Assembly (NCBI GenBank): GCA_029211085.1 | Contig: JARGFW010000015.1 | Span: forward strand, 1-46,476 | Direction of reading: 5' to 3' | Source: Deferrisomatales bacterium | GTDB taxonomy: Bacteria; Desulfobacterota; Deferrisomatia; Deferrisomatales; JARGFW01 | Length of the DNA: 46,476 nt | Part shown: positions 7,087 to 15,245 of the stretch, piece by piece | Position numbering within the stretch: the first letter of the stretch is position 1 | Layout of the letters: each line of letters starts with the position of its first letter | The notes under the pieces: generated by a model | What the model was told of the DNA's origin: nothing | Databases searched by the model: none | Seen by the model: the letters and a program-made list of their open reading frames with translations, nothing else | Made by a program: the position numbers and the translations under genes

Positions 7087-9516
7087 CTATCCCGCCTTTG
7101 CGTGCATCACCGCCTCGGACAAGACGGCATCCGAGCGGGATGGGCGCTCCAGCAGAAAACTCGCCAATGCTGGCAACAGGATGAGCGTGCCGAGCATGTT
7201 CCACAGGAACATGAAGGCGAGCATGATGCCCATGTCGGCCTGGAACTTGATCGGAGAGAACGCCCAGGTCGCCACCGCCACGGACAGGGTCACCCCGATC
7301 AGCATCACCACCTTGCCGGTGAACAGAAGCGAACGGTAATAAGCCTCGGAGAGGCTCTTTCCCGCGCTCAGATGGCCCAGCATGACGCTGAGCACGTAGA
7401 GGGCGTAGTCCACGCCGATGCCCACACCCAACGCGATTACCGGCAGGGTTGCCACCTTGACCCCGATCCCCAGCCACACCATCAGCGCCTCGCCCAAGAT
7501 CGAGGTGAGCATCAGCGGCAGCACCGCGCAGACTACCGCCTGCCAGGAACGGAAAGTCACGAAACACAGGAGAATGACGGCTCCGTACACCCAGAAAAGC
7601 ATCTCCCGGTTGGCCTTCTTCACCACGATATTGGTGGCCGCCTCGATGCCTGCGCTGCCCGCGCCCAGGAGGAATTTCGCATTCTCGGTCTGGTTGGGAG
7701 CTGCAAAGGCCTCCACGGCGTCTACCACCCGGGTTAGGGTGTCGGCCCTGTGGTCGGCCAGATAGGTATAGAGGGTCAGTAGATCGCAGGTGTCGTTGTA
7801 GAGCCCCCGGGGCGCATTGGAGGTGATGGTGTTGACCATGCTCTGGTTGCGCGGCAACGCGTACCACTTGGAGCTGCCTTCGCTGTAGCCGGTGAACATG
7901 CGCCGGTTCATCAGGGCCAGCGAGTTGGTGGACTCCACACCCTCAAGTTGTTGCAACTCCCACTCCAGGGCGTCGAGGCGCATCACTGTGTCGTATTGGC
8001 TGCACGCGCCCGACTGCGTCTCCACCATGACCGCGAGGACGTCGGTGCTCGCCCCATAGTGGGCGCGCATGAAGGCGTTGTCGCTGTTGTACCGGGAGTC
8101 GGGTCGCAGCTCCGGGGCGCCGGGGTCCAAGTCGCCGATGCGCAGGTCGCGACTCACCGCATAGCCCCCCGCGGCCATCAGCAGCCCACAGACGATGGCC
8201 ACCCCGGCCCAGCGCCGCTGGGTGAATAGGTCGAGGAAACGCCACAGCGGATGCGGCTCGGCGCCCGTGCGACCGGCCTCCTCTGCGCGGAGGCTGCGCA
8301 CCGCGGCATCGGGGCTCACGCCGACAAAGCTCAGGGTTACGGGCACCAGGATCAGGTTGGTGAAGATGATGACGCCCACGCCGAGGCTGGCGATCAGCGC
8401 CAGCTCCCGGATGACGCCGATGTCGATGATCATCAAGACCGCAAATCCCACTGCGTCGCTGAGGAGCGCCGTGAGCCCTGCCAGGAAGAGTCGCCGGAAG
8501 GTGTAGCGGGCAGCGACCACCCGGTGGGTGCCGCGGCCGACGTCTTGGAGAATGCCGTTCATCTTCTGGGCGCCGTGGCTCATGGCGATGGCAAAGACCA
8601 GGAACGGCACCAGCACCGAGTAGGGGTCGAGCTCGTAGCCCAGGGCCGCCGAGAGGCCCAACTGCCACACGACGCCGACGAGCGAGCACGCCACGACGAC
8701 GAAGGTGCTGCGCACGCACCGCGTGTACCAGTAGAGCACCCCGGCCGAGATCAGGACCGCCACGGCGAAGAACACCAGGATCTGACGCACCCCGGCGATG
8801 AGGTCACCCACCACCTTGGCGAAGCCGGTGATGTGGATCTTCACCGTGTCGCTCTGGTACTTGGCCCGCAGCGCTTCCAGCGTCTCCGAGAAGGCGCCGT
8901 AGTTCAGGGGTTCTCCGGTATCGGGGTTGACGGAAAGCAGGGACACGAAGATCACGCTGGAACGGTGATCCAGGGCCACCAGCTGACCGATCTCCCCCGA
9001 TCGCTCCACATTGCGCCGGATCTGTTCGACCTTCGCCTCCGAGCCGTCGTAGTCGTTGGGGATGACCGGGTCACCCTCGAAGCCCTCCTCGGTCACGCCA
9101 AACCACCGGGTTGACGGGGTCCAGAGTGACTTCATAAAGGCCCGGTCCACCCCTGGTACCAGGAAGACCTCGTCACTGAGCTCCTGTAAGGTCCTCAGGT
9201 AGGCGGCGTCATAGATGCTCGCTCCTGTGGTCTCCACCGCAATGCGGACGGCGTTGCCCAGGCCGGCCAGGTCGTTCTTGTGCTTGAGGTAGTTGACGAT
9301 GAACGGGTGACCGGTGGGGATGGTCTTCTCGAAGCTGGCGTTGAGCCGGAGCGTGCTGGCCTGGTAGCCGAGCACGGCGGTGATCGCCAGGCACAGGGCC
9401 AGCACCACGCTGCGGTAGTTGAACAGCAGTCGCTCGGCCAGGGACCCGGTGCTCGGGTCGAAGTCGGCCACGTCCCGCACGACGGGCTGCATTTCGTGTT
9501 TGTCCTGGGGTTTCAT
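7087..9516 (-). CDS. MMPL/RND-family transporter
   Basis: The protein has 809 residues from the ATG at 9516, whose ATGA overlaps the stop of the YCF48 gene. An open frame extends upstream, but it runs inside the YCF48 gene and is not real. The layout is that of RND/MMPL proteins: one N-terminal membrane segment (VVLALCLAITAVLGY), a periplasmic domain, a block of five membrane helices (ILVFFAVAVLISAGVLYWY onward) and then the same again, with VIALGVGIGVDYALYVLSVM in helix 4 of the second half. Such proteins move lipids and hydrophobic molecules across the envelope. With DUF1302 and DUF1329 partners it forms a recurrent but functionally unproven proteobacterial cluster. Confidence 0.9.
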   Translation of the reverse strand: MKPQDKHEMQPVVRDVADFDPSTGSLAERLLFNYRSVVLALCLAITAVLGYQASTLRLNASFEKTIPTGHPFIVNYLKHKNDLAGLGNAVRIAVETTGASIYDAAYLRTLQELSDEVFLVPGVDRAFMKSLWTPSTRWFGVTEEGFEGDPVIPNDYDGSEAKVEQIRRNVERSGEIGQLVALDHRSSVIFVSLLSVNPDTGEPLNYGAFSETLEALRAKYQSDTVKIHITGFAKVVGDLIAGVRQILVFFAVAVLISAGVLYWYTRCVRSTFVVVACSLVGVVWQLGLSAALGYELDPYSVLVPFLVFAIAMSHGAQKMNGILQDVGRGTHRVVAARYTFRRLFLAGLTALLSDAVGFAVLMIIDIGVIRELALIASLGVGVIIFTNLILVPVTLSFVGVSPDAAVRSLRAEEAGRTGAEPHPLWRFLDLFTQRRWAGVAIVCGLLMAAGGYAVSRDLRIGDLDPGAPELRPDSRYNSDNAFMRAHYGASTDVLAVMVETQSGACSQYDTVMRLDALEWELQQLEGVESTNSLALMNRRMFTGYSEGSSKWYALPRNQSMVNTITSNAPRGLYNDTCDLLTLYTYLADHRADTLTRVVDAVEAFAAPNQTENAKFLLGAGSAGIEAATNIVVKKANREMLFWVYGAVILLCFVTFRSWQAVVCAVLPLMLTSILGEALMVWLGIGVKVATLPVIALGVGIGVDYALYVLSVMLGHLSAGKSLSEAYYRSLLFTGKVVMLIGVTLSVAVATWAFSPIKFQADMGIMLAFMFLWNMLGTLILLPALASFLLERPSRSDAVLSEAVMHAKAG

Positions 9517-10631
9517 CGGGTGCCTCCCGCGGCGCCGGCCGTGCCGAGCGGCACCGGGATCACCCCGCCCCAACCGACCGTCAGGAGGTGGTCGGGCCCC
9601 GCCGCCATCAGCGACGCCAACGGGGGCAGGTGGGGTGCGTTGAGGGGGATGAGCGTGCGGCCGCCGTCGTGGCTCACGAGCAACAGGCCGGCCTGGTTGG
9701 CAAAGTAGAGGGTGCCGCCCCCGTCGCGCGCGATGGCGCTGAACGACACGGGAATCGGCACCTGCGACAGCTGGAAGGTCTCCCCCCCATCCGCAGACCA
9801 ATAGGCGTTCCCGCGCAGACCGGCCAGCAGCAGTTCTCCCTGCTCGTTCCCCATTACGGCAAAGTAGGTGCCCTCGTAGGGAGTCTCCCTGCGCTCAAAG
9901 TGCTCACCAGCGTCGGTCGACCGCAGAAACAGCCCCTGTTCCCCGGCCAGGTAGACAGAGCTCCCGACGATTTGGATGGCGTAGAAGTGCAGCCCCATGG
10001 GGTTGTCCACCCGGTCCAGCCAGGGCTGCCAGGTCCGGCCTCCGTCGTCAGTGCGAAAGATCAGGTTGTACGCCCCGACGACGAAACCATGCTGTTCATC
10101 CTCGAAAGCGAGATCGAGAAAAGGCTTGTCCGGCCCGTCGTCGACCAGATACTGGGCGGCCTCCAGGTGACGCTGAGCTTCCTCGTCGTCCGGTCCGACC
10201 CGCTGGGCGTTCGCCTCGGCGGCCTCGAGGGCCAGACGGGCAGCGACGACTCCGTCCAACTGCTTGGTCCACGTTTCGCCGCCGTCCTCCGTGTGCAGGA
10301 CGATCCCCGCGTGGCCAATGGCCCACCCTTGCTTCGGGGTGGGGAAAGCGACACCGGTTAGGGACACGCTCGTCGGCACCTGGGCCTGGCGCCAGGTCTG
10401 GCCCCCGTCGTCGCTTAGCACCACGACCCCACGCTCTCCGACCGCGATCAGACGCTGGCCGGCAGCGGTGATGTCCAGGAAAACGGCACGGGCCGCCGCA
10501 GACACGGCGATGGCGGGCCGGTCCGGAAGGTCCACCAGTCCCGTGGCCCGCGCCGAGGCCGTCAGAACGCAGAATATCAGGCCGCAGCAGACAATGGCTC
10601 CGCGCCACTGATCTTTCCACTCGATTTGCAT
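9513..10631 (-). CDS. YCF48/BNR-repeat periplasmic protein
   Basis: The protein has 372 residues starting at ATG 10631 and an N-terminal signal peptide (GAIVCCGLIFCVLTASARA). It then has repeated sialidase-type blades: SDDGGQTWRQAQVP, TEDGGETWTKQLDG, TDDGGRTWQPWLD, STDAGEHFERRE, SADGGETFQLSQ and SHDGGRTLIPLN. This pattern is that of Ycf48/Hcf136-like beta-propellers. A charged insert of about 35 residues rich in Glu and Ala sits after the second blade. In plants and cyanobacteria the fold is a photosystem II assembly factor. Here it is a periplasmic scaffold, probably for the RND/DUF1329 machine. It is translationally coupled to the MMPL gene through an ATGA overlap. Confidence 0.88.
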   Translation of the reverse strand: MQIEWKDQWRGAIVCCGLIFCVLTASARATGLVDLPDRPAIAVSAAARAVFLDITAAGQRLIAVGERGVVVLSDDGGQTWRQAQVPTSVSLTGVAFPTPKQGWAIGHAGIVLHTEDGGETWTKQLDGVVAARLALEAAEANAQRVGPDDEEAQRHLEAAQYLVDDGPDKPFLDLAFEDEQHGFVVGAYNLIFRTDDGGRTWQPWLDRVDNPMGLHFYAIQIVGSSVYLAGEQGLFLRSTDAGEHFERRETPYEGTYFAVMGNEQGELLLAGLRGNAYWSADGGETFQLSQVPIPVSFSAIARDGGGTLYFANQAGLLLVSHDGGRTLIPLNAPHLPPLASLMAAGPDHLLTVGWGGVIPVPLGTAGAAGGTR

Positions 10632-10651
10632 GGAGTTATCCCGAAGGGTAC

Positions 10652-10686
10652 GGGACAGCGGACGGGTAGCGCCCGTCCGCTGTCCC
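10652..10686 (-). other. perfect 15-bp hairpin between DUF1329 and YCF48 genes
   Basis: GGGACAGCGGACGGG (10652-10666) pairs perfectly with 10672-10686 around the loop TAGCG. It lies between the DUF1329 stop and the YCF48 start, 20 bp upstream of the latter. There is no T-tract on the minus-strand downstream side, so it is not a typical intrinsic terminator. An mRNA-stabilising or processing stem that sets differential expression within the operon is more likely. Confidence 0.6.
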
Positions 10687-10694
10687 AACCAACA

Positions 10695-12053
10695 TCAACG
10701 AACGCCGCGACCTGCCAGGGCGTCCCCGGTAAACACTCGATCCGGATACCTGGGCTGGATCACGTAGTGGCGTTCCTTTTCGTTGTAGAAATTGCTGATC
10801 CAGGCCGTGCCCGATACTAGATCGTAATAGCCGAAGGCCGTGTTACTGGTGGCCGGCAGGTCGGGCATGACGATCGGCAACGTCCACAGGGTCTTCCAGA
10901 GGCGCCCGCTGGCGTCCCATCGGTCCGCGAGAACACCGTTCCACGTATCCTCGTCGAAGTAGTACATGCCCTTGGGGGCCTGGTGCCGGTTCCCTTCCCG
11001 CAACGTCGCCTCGACGACCCATACCCGGTGGAGTTCCCAGCGGAAGTAGTCAGGGTTCACGTGGTGCGGGTCAATGACGGCGTCGACACTGGTGGGAACG
11101 TTAAGCTTATTGCCGTTGTAGGGAATGTACATCTCCTTCTTGCCCAGGATCTTCCAATCAAACCGGTCGATCCGGCCCGTCCACACCTCCAGATCGTCGA
11201 AGCCCGCGACGCCCGCCGCGGCCGGGGTGGGGGTATCGCAGCAGGGATTCGGGAGCTTCCGCACCCGACGCTGCCCTGTCAAATAGACCCAGGCCTGGGT
11301 CTTGTCTGCATCCACGTGATTCCGACCGACGATCCCCTCGCCGGCGCGAATCGGGGGGCCTGAGTTGATGAGGCGGATCATCCAGTACTCGCCGTTCCAC
11401 TTCTCCAGGGAACCGTCCTCGAAGTAGTAGGGCATCTGCTGGTCGCCCACGGCGTCGACCGTCATGACCCGTTTGCCATCGGCGGTGAGCAGAAAGGCTT
11501 GCTCATCGAACAACCAGTCCGTTCCCCGCCAGTGCAGCTGGTGATTCCACAGCACCTCGGCGCCGGACTGGGGAATCGGGAACGGGATCCCACCGTAGCA
11601 ACCCTGGGGGATGTCTCCGTCCATCGCGGCCCGGGTGGCGTTCTTGAAGGTGTTGTCATACACCCACTGGGGGGCCGCGGCCGTGCGGTGGGTCGGGTAC
11701 ACGTCCACCCGGAAGGAATCGGGGTATTTCTGCAACATCCCCTTGACGCCGTCTGTGAGCTTGTCGGCGTATTGATCCATGTTCTTGGGCGTGATGGAAA
11801 ACAGCGGCTTCTCGGCGGCGAAGGGGTCCCCACGTCGGCCGCCGTTCTCGAAACCAGGGATCGGCGTGGTGTACCCGCCGTCCCACGCGGGGATGCTGCC
11901 GTCGGCGTTGCCCGCCTTTTCACCCCCCAAAGGGGTCAGCGTTGTTTTCAGCTTTTGCGCCTCGTCGGCGGATACGGCGGCGACGGAGGGAGTGCCTCCG
12001 GCCAGCAACGCGCACAGCGCGCCGACCAGCAGTGTGGTCCTGGTCACTTTCAT
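10695..12053 (-). CDS. DUF1329 periplasmic/outer-membrane protein
   Basis: The protein has 452 residues from ATG 12053, with a signal peptide (LLVGALCALLAGGTPSVAA) and then VSADEAQKLKTTLTPLGGEKAGNADGSIPAWDGG in overlapping stretches, the hallmark N-terminus of DUF1329. Later landmarks are GEGIVGRNHVDADKTQAWVY, GQRRVRKLPNPCCDTPTPA and ANTAFGYYDLVSGTAWISNF-like text near the C-terminus. The fold is related to LolA/LolB lipoprotein carriers. The open frame upstream of this ATG runs into the intergenic space and the previous gene, so it was not used. DUF1329 genes nearly always accompany DUF1302 genes and often an RND pump, as here. A role in carrying hydrophobic compounds across the periplasm is inference. 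Confidence 0.88.
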   Translation of the reverse strand: MKVTRTTLLVGALCALLAGGTPSVAAVSADEAQKLKTTLTPLGGEKAGNADGSIPAWDGGYTTPIPGFENGGRRGDPFAAEKPLFSITPKNMDQYADKLTDGVKGMLQKYPDSFRVDVYPTHRTAAAPQWVYDNTFKNATRAAMDGDIPQGCYGGIPFPIPQSGAEVLWNHQLHWRGTDWLFDEQAFLLTADGKRVMTVDAVGDQQMPYYFEDGSLEKWNGEYWMIRLINSGPPIRAGEGIVGRNHVDADKTQAWVYLTGQRRVRKLPNPCCDTPTPAAAGVAGFDDLEVWTGRIDRFDWKILGKKEMYIPYNGNKLNVPTSVDAVIDPHHVNPDYFRWELHRVWVVEATLREGNRHQAPKGMYYFDEDTWNGVLADRWDASGRLWKTLWTLPIVMPDLPATSNTAFGYYDLVSGTAWISNFYNEKERHYVIQPRYPDRVFTGDALAGRGVR

Positions 12054-12067
12054 GGGTTCTTCCTCCT

Positions 12068-13900
12068 CTAGAAGGTTCGGCGTACCGAAAAGGCGACAAA
12101 GTCCCGGTCTGCCAAGGATTGCTTCATGGATTGCGGCACCACCGTGTCTGAGATCGGCTCGGTCAAGAATCCCTCTTCGGGCCCGTAAAAGTGGGTGTAA
12201 CTCAGGCTGAAACGCCACACATCCAGGTATGAGGCGTTGAGCCCCAGGCTCATGTCCCCGCCCTTGTCCGGCCCGAAGGTACCGACTACCGACGACTTGC
12301 CCTTCGGGAAATAGGCGAACCCGAGGGGCACACTCAGATCGAGTCCCGACAGCACCTGGCGGTAGGTCGGCTCATAGACCATCCGGAACCCCCAGGCATC
12401 CTTGTCTGTGTTGGGGTCAAGCGCATCCTCGTTGTCGGTAATACTGGTGCGTCGGTTCCAGGCCACCTCTCCCAGGAAGGCCGATTCGTTGGAGATGAAC
12501 GTGGGACCGAAAGTGGCGAACCAGGAGAAGTTGGCGTGCACCGATTTCCCTACCGCATAAGCAGGATCGCTGTCGTTGTCGGGTTCGGGCGTCCCCGGGC
12601 CAAAGTAGAAGTCTGATTGCAGGGAACTGACCAGGGGCGTATTCCGCCGTATGGACAGCTCGGTGGCCAGATTCCAGTCCCCGAAAGTGGTACTGGCGCT
12701 GAACCCGTAGGCCTCCACGTCTTCGGGGTAGACCAGGTAGTACTCTCCGGCCTTACCGGAGATGGGGTCGACGCCCGCCGGGTAGGCCGCGTTAATATCT
12801 GGCGCACCTGGGCCGGGAATGACGGGCACGCCGACCGGCACGCCCGGCAGCTTGTACAACCGCGCGTAGAGTTGGGGCACTTTTTCGTGATAGCGGATCG
12901 CGTAGAAGCCCAGGTCGAGTCCCAGACCGGGCCGCACGCGCAACTGTAAGCCTCCCTGCCCGTCGTCCCGAGCCTCCAGATCGTCGCCCCGGAACCACGC
13001 CTCGGAAGCGGCCCCGCCCGGGATGAATGGCGGAGAGGTGGGATCGGTGGGGTCGAAACCTGGGTTGGGGACCAGAATCGGATGATCTTCTAGAAGTAAA
13101 CGCTCGCCGCCCTCGTCCACCGTGTCGTTGGACGAGAAGTAGCTCCCCACTCCCGGAAGCACCGTCTTCTCCCAGGCGAACTGGTAGTACGCTCCCAACG
13201 TCACGCGGGACCCCATCTGAAACTGCACCGAGGCCTGCGGCACCGGCCGGATGATTTCCTTGAACTGGGAGTTCGGCACCGACAGCAGTTTGACCACATC
13301 GACCGGAGCCATCCCCCCGGCGATGCCGTTGCCGCCGAAGAACAGACTCTCGCCCCACTGCATGGCGTACTGCCCAACGCGAAAACTCGTCGTCGTTGGC
13401 CCTGCATCCACCAAGCCATACACAAAAGCGTCTAGCAATTCGGCATCGCGCCCGTGCAAGTCCCTTGTGTCGTCCGTGAACTCGTCATGGTCTACCGAAT
13501 GGGCATTGGCCGTCGCCGCAGAGTCATTGTCGTTGCTCGTGTTGTAGACGAAGTCGTACCAGGCGGCGCCACTCACCCGGAGGCCGAAATTCTTGTAGCT
13601 GGCGTCGAACTCGGAGAGCAGGTCGAAGCGATTCGAGATCAGTCCCTGGTCGAAGTTCCGATCGCCGTCGTCCTGGTTGACGTTGCTGGAGTTCTTGCTG
13701 GCCTCCGTCAACTTGTCCGACTGTCCCTCCACCCGCAGCGCTACGCTGTACTTCGCCGTGTTGTCCCAGCTGATTTTCACGTCAGAATTGCCCGTGTCGA
13801 ACTGGAACGCCTGCGCCGGCGGGGCCGAGAGCACCGCCAGCAAGGCGAGTGCCCCAAGACCTCTAAAACAAGCCTTTGAGAACTTCGAAAGTTGCCTCAT
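12068..13900 (-). CDS. DUF1302 outer-membrane beta-barrel protein
   Basis: This 610-residue protein has a signal peptide (LGALALLAVLSAPPAQA) and then FQFDTGNSDVKISWDNTAKYS, the family N-terminus, read in two overlapping parts. Further landmarks are NRFDLLSEFDASY, GLRVSGAAWYD, FRVGQYAMQWGESLFFGGNGI and a C-terminal Phe (FVAFSVRRTF), which is the recognition residue for outer-membrane insertion. The family is a large beta-barrel, probably a channel for hydrophobic substrates. It is the first large gene behind the sigma70-like promoter at 14.1 kb, and a ten-codon leader frame overlaps its start codon. Confidence 0.9.
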   Translation of the reverse strand: MRQLSKFSKACFRGLGALALLAVLSAPPAQAFQFDTGNSDVKISWDNTAKYSVALRVEGQSDKLTEASKNSSNVNQDDGDRNFDQGLISNRFDLLSEFDASYKNFGLRVSGAAWYDFVYNTSNDNDSAATANAHSVDHDEFTDDTRDLHGRDAELLDAFVYGLVDAGPTTTSFRVGQYAMQWGESLFFGGNGIAGGMAPVDVVKLLSVPNSQFKEIIRPVPQASVQFQMGSRVTLGAYYQFAWEKTVLPGVGSYFSSNDTVDEGGERLLLEDHPILVPNPGFDPTDPTSPPFIPGGAASEAWFRGDDLEARDDGQGGLQLRVRPGLGLDLGFYAIRYHEKVPQLYARLYKLPGVPVGVPVIPGPGAPDINAAYPAGVDPISGKAGEYYLVYPEDVEAYGFSASTTFGDWNLATELSIRRNTPLVSSLQSDFYFGPGTPEPDNDSDPAYAVGKSVHANFSWFATFGPTFISNESAFLGEVAWNRRTSITDNEDALDPNTDKDAWGFRMVYEPTYRQVLSGLDLSVPLGFAYFPKGKSSVVGTFGPDKGGDMSLGLNASYLDVWRFSLSYTHFYGPEEGFLTEPISDTVVPQSMKQSLADRDFVAFSVRRTF

Positions 13901-13929
13901 GATCCGCGCCTCCTAGTCAGATGGGACAT
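13897..13929 (-). CDS. possible ten-residue leader peptide
   Basis: Upstream of the DUF1302 gene, GAGGAGGAAGCG precedes an ATG (13927-13929) that opens a ten-codon frame, MSHLTRRRGS. Its TGA overlaps the DUF1302 ATG (ATGA). The arrangement could couple translation of the outer-membrane protein to the leader. Its three consecutive Arg codons are AGG, AGG and CGC; the first two are rare in many bacteria. It is too short to prove by sequence. Confidence 0.35.
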   Translation of the reverse strand: MSHLTRRRGS

Positions 13930-14062
13930 CGCTTCCTCCTCTCGGCAAACAGTGGTGGTGGTGGTGGCTCCAGGTAGTGGTTGGTGGGCAATGCGCTTCC
14001 GCTCGCGGAAAATGGAGATGATGGCAGCATCGCCGGACGGGCGTCCCGCCATGGGTAACATA

Positions 14063-14092
14063 ATCTCTGTATATGAGACATAGTCTCTTATA
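14063..14092 (-). promoter_or_regulatory. candidate operator overlapping the DUF1302 promoter
   Basis: On the minus strand two direct repeats, AGAGACTATG and AGAGATTATG, are spaced exactly 20 bp start to start. The first is part of an inverted repeat GAGAC-TAT-GTCTC (14075-14087). The elements overlap the -10 box and expected start site, a typical position for repression. The binding protein is unknown; IclR is one candidate. Confidence 0.45.
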
Positions 14093-14115
14093 GCGGGCGC
14101 TGCCGTCCTTGTCAA
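14087..14115 (-). promoter_or_regulatory. sigma70-type promoter for the envelope/ring-cleavage operon
   Basis: The minus strand shows TTGACA (14110-14115), a 17-bp spacer and TATAAG (14087-14092). That is a perfect -35 box and one mismatch in the -10 box at ideal spacing. The DUF1302 start codon lies about 185 bp downstream. This promoter could drive all genes from DUF1302 to the cyclase, which follow with short gaps. Confidence 0.7.
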
Positions 14116-14321
14116 GGGGCAAACGTCCGGGCCCAAAACGATGTTTTCGACGTAATACTCCCGTCTGCTTGGCTGCGGTCATGGGCTCAGGAGCCCTGGC
14201 GGTACCAACACGTTGCACGGCTGGAGTCACGCAAGATGGGTAATGGCAATCGACCCCTGGCAGGCGTCCTCTCCGGGGCCTACCCACCCCTCCGGCAATA
14301 TGGCGTATGCGATGGGAACGT

Positions 14322-14372
14322 CAATCCCGCTGCGGCGATCGCGTCCACCGTCACCTTCATCGAGTCGAACGC
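14322..14372 (-). pseudogene. fragment of a corrinoid-protein gene
   Basis: In the 550-bp non-coding region between the EthD and DUF1302 genes, 17 codons read AFDSMKVTVDAIAAAGL. The intact corrinoid protein at 38758-39393 has AFDSMKATVDAIAGAGL, so 15 of 17 residues match. Over 37 bases the DNA differs at only three positions. The flanks do not match convincingly. It looks like a small relic or recombination scar from a second corrinoid-protein gene. Confidence 0.6.
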
Positions 14373-14452
14373 CCGGATCGCGTTCTCTTCCATCTCTGCG
14401 TGCCGCTTCTTGGCTCCGGCGGGTTCAGGCCGCGGTGAACTGCGGCGTTCGT

Positions 14453-15202
14453 TCAGGTTTGGCGGCGCTCGTAGATCGGCACCTCGACCGCGTAGAGGAA
14501 GAACGAGTGAACCGGGCGGTAGAAGGCGGTGGTGGGGTCCGCGTTGATTTCCAGCATTGCGTTTTCGTACGCGCGGAACGCGCCCACGGAGAACACATTG
14601 TCAAACCAGAGGCTGGCCACGCCTTCGTAGATCGGCGCGTCCTTCCCGCCGAAGTACGCCAACATCTCGTTGAACTCGGGCAGTTGCCGGTTGTGCACAC
14701 AGCGGCGCAACGCTGCTGCGGCTTCCGGCGTACCGTCCAGCGCCCGTCTGTGCGCCATCGCCCAACGTTCGAAGAACGTCGGCAGTGGCAGCCCCAGCTC
14801 CGCTCTTAGGAAGTGAAGAACCTTCGCGCCCCGGCCGGCCCCGGGGCTGGCGACAGCTTGCTCCGCTTCCATCACCACCAGGCTCAAGGCCGTGTTCGTA
14901 TCGCTGAAGTTCGCGCCGTCGGGGCCGACCTTCGTGCGCACATGCTCGTGCGCAAAGGTAGCTGCCATGTCCTGAGGGTTGTCCCAGCAGAGCTCGGTCA
15001 CCGAGTCCCGTGCCACCATCAGCGAATGGGTCGGTTCGGCGTGGGTGCCGAAGGCCGCGTCGAAGACGTGGTTCTGCACGTAGCGCCGCAGCGTGACCGG
15101 ATTCTCCGTCGAGAGCCCGCCGTGCACGTGCTGCACGTAGGCGAGGTACTCGGCGTGGGTCATACCCGGGCGCCGGCAGGCGGCAGCCATCATCTTGATC
15201 AT
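14453..15202 (-). CDS. EthD-domain protein (two-repeat)
   Basis: The protein has 249 residues with two ferredoxin-like EthD/dimeric alpha-beta-barrel repeats: an N-terminal MIKMMAAACRRPGMTHAEYL...HGGL and a second VLHFLRAELGLPLPTFFERW...RRAL from about residue 125. EthD-type proteins help ether or polyketide oxidation, or act as small decarboxylases or cyclases, often without cofactor. It follows the acyl-CoA ligase gene by about 40 bp and is the last gene of the hyuA-hyuB-ligase transcript. Its role here is unknown. Confidence 0.78.
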   Translation of the reverse strand: MIKMMAAACRRPGMTHAEYLAYVQHVHGGLSTENPVTLRRYVQNHVFDAAFGTHAEPTHSLMVARDSVTELCWDNPQDMAATFAHEHVRTKVGPDGANFSDTNTALSLVVMEAEQAVASPGAGRGAKVLHFLRAELGLPLPTFFERWAMAHRRALDGTPEAAAALRRCVHNRQLPEFNEMLAYFGGKDAPIYEGVASLWFDNVFSVGAFRAYENAMLEINADPTTAFYRPVHSFFLYAVEVPIYERRQT

Positions 15203-15245
15203 GAGAACGCTCCACTTCTGGTCAGTGGGGCCAGGGAAGGCCTTC

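Noticed and set aside
13930..14136. Upstream extension of the leader frame to 79 codons
   Set aside because: It crosses the promoter and repeat region, has low-complexity codons (a run of Thr) and no ribosome-binding site at its first ATG.
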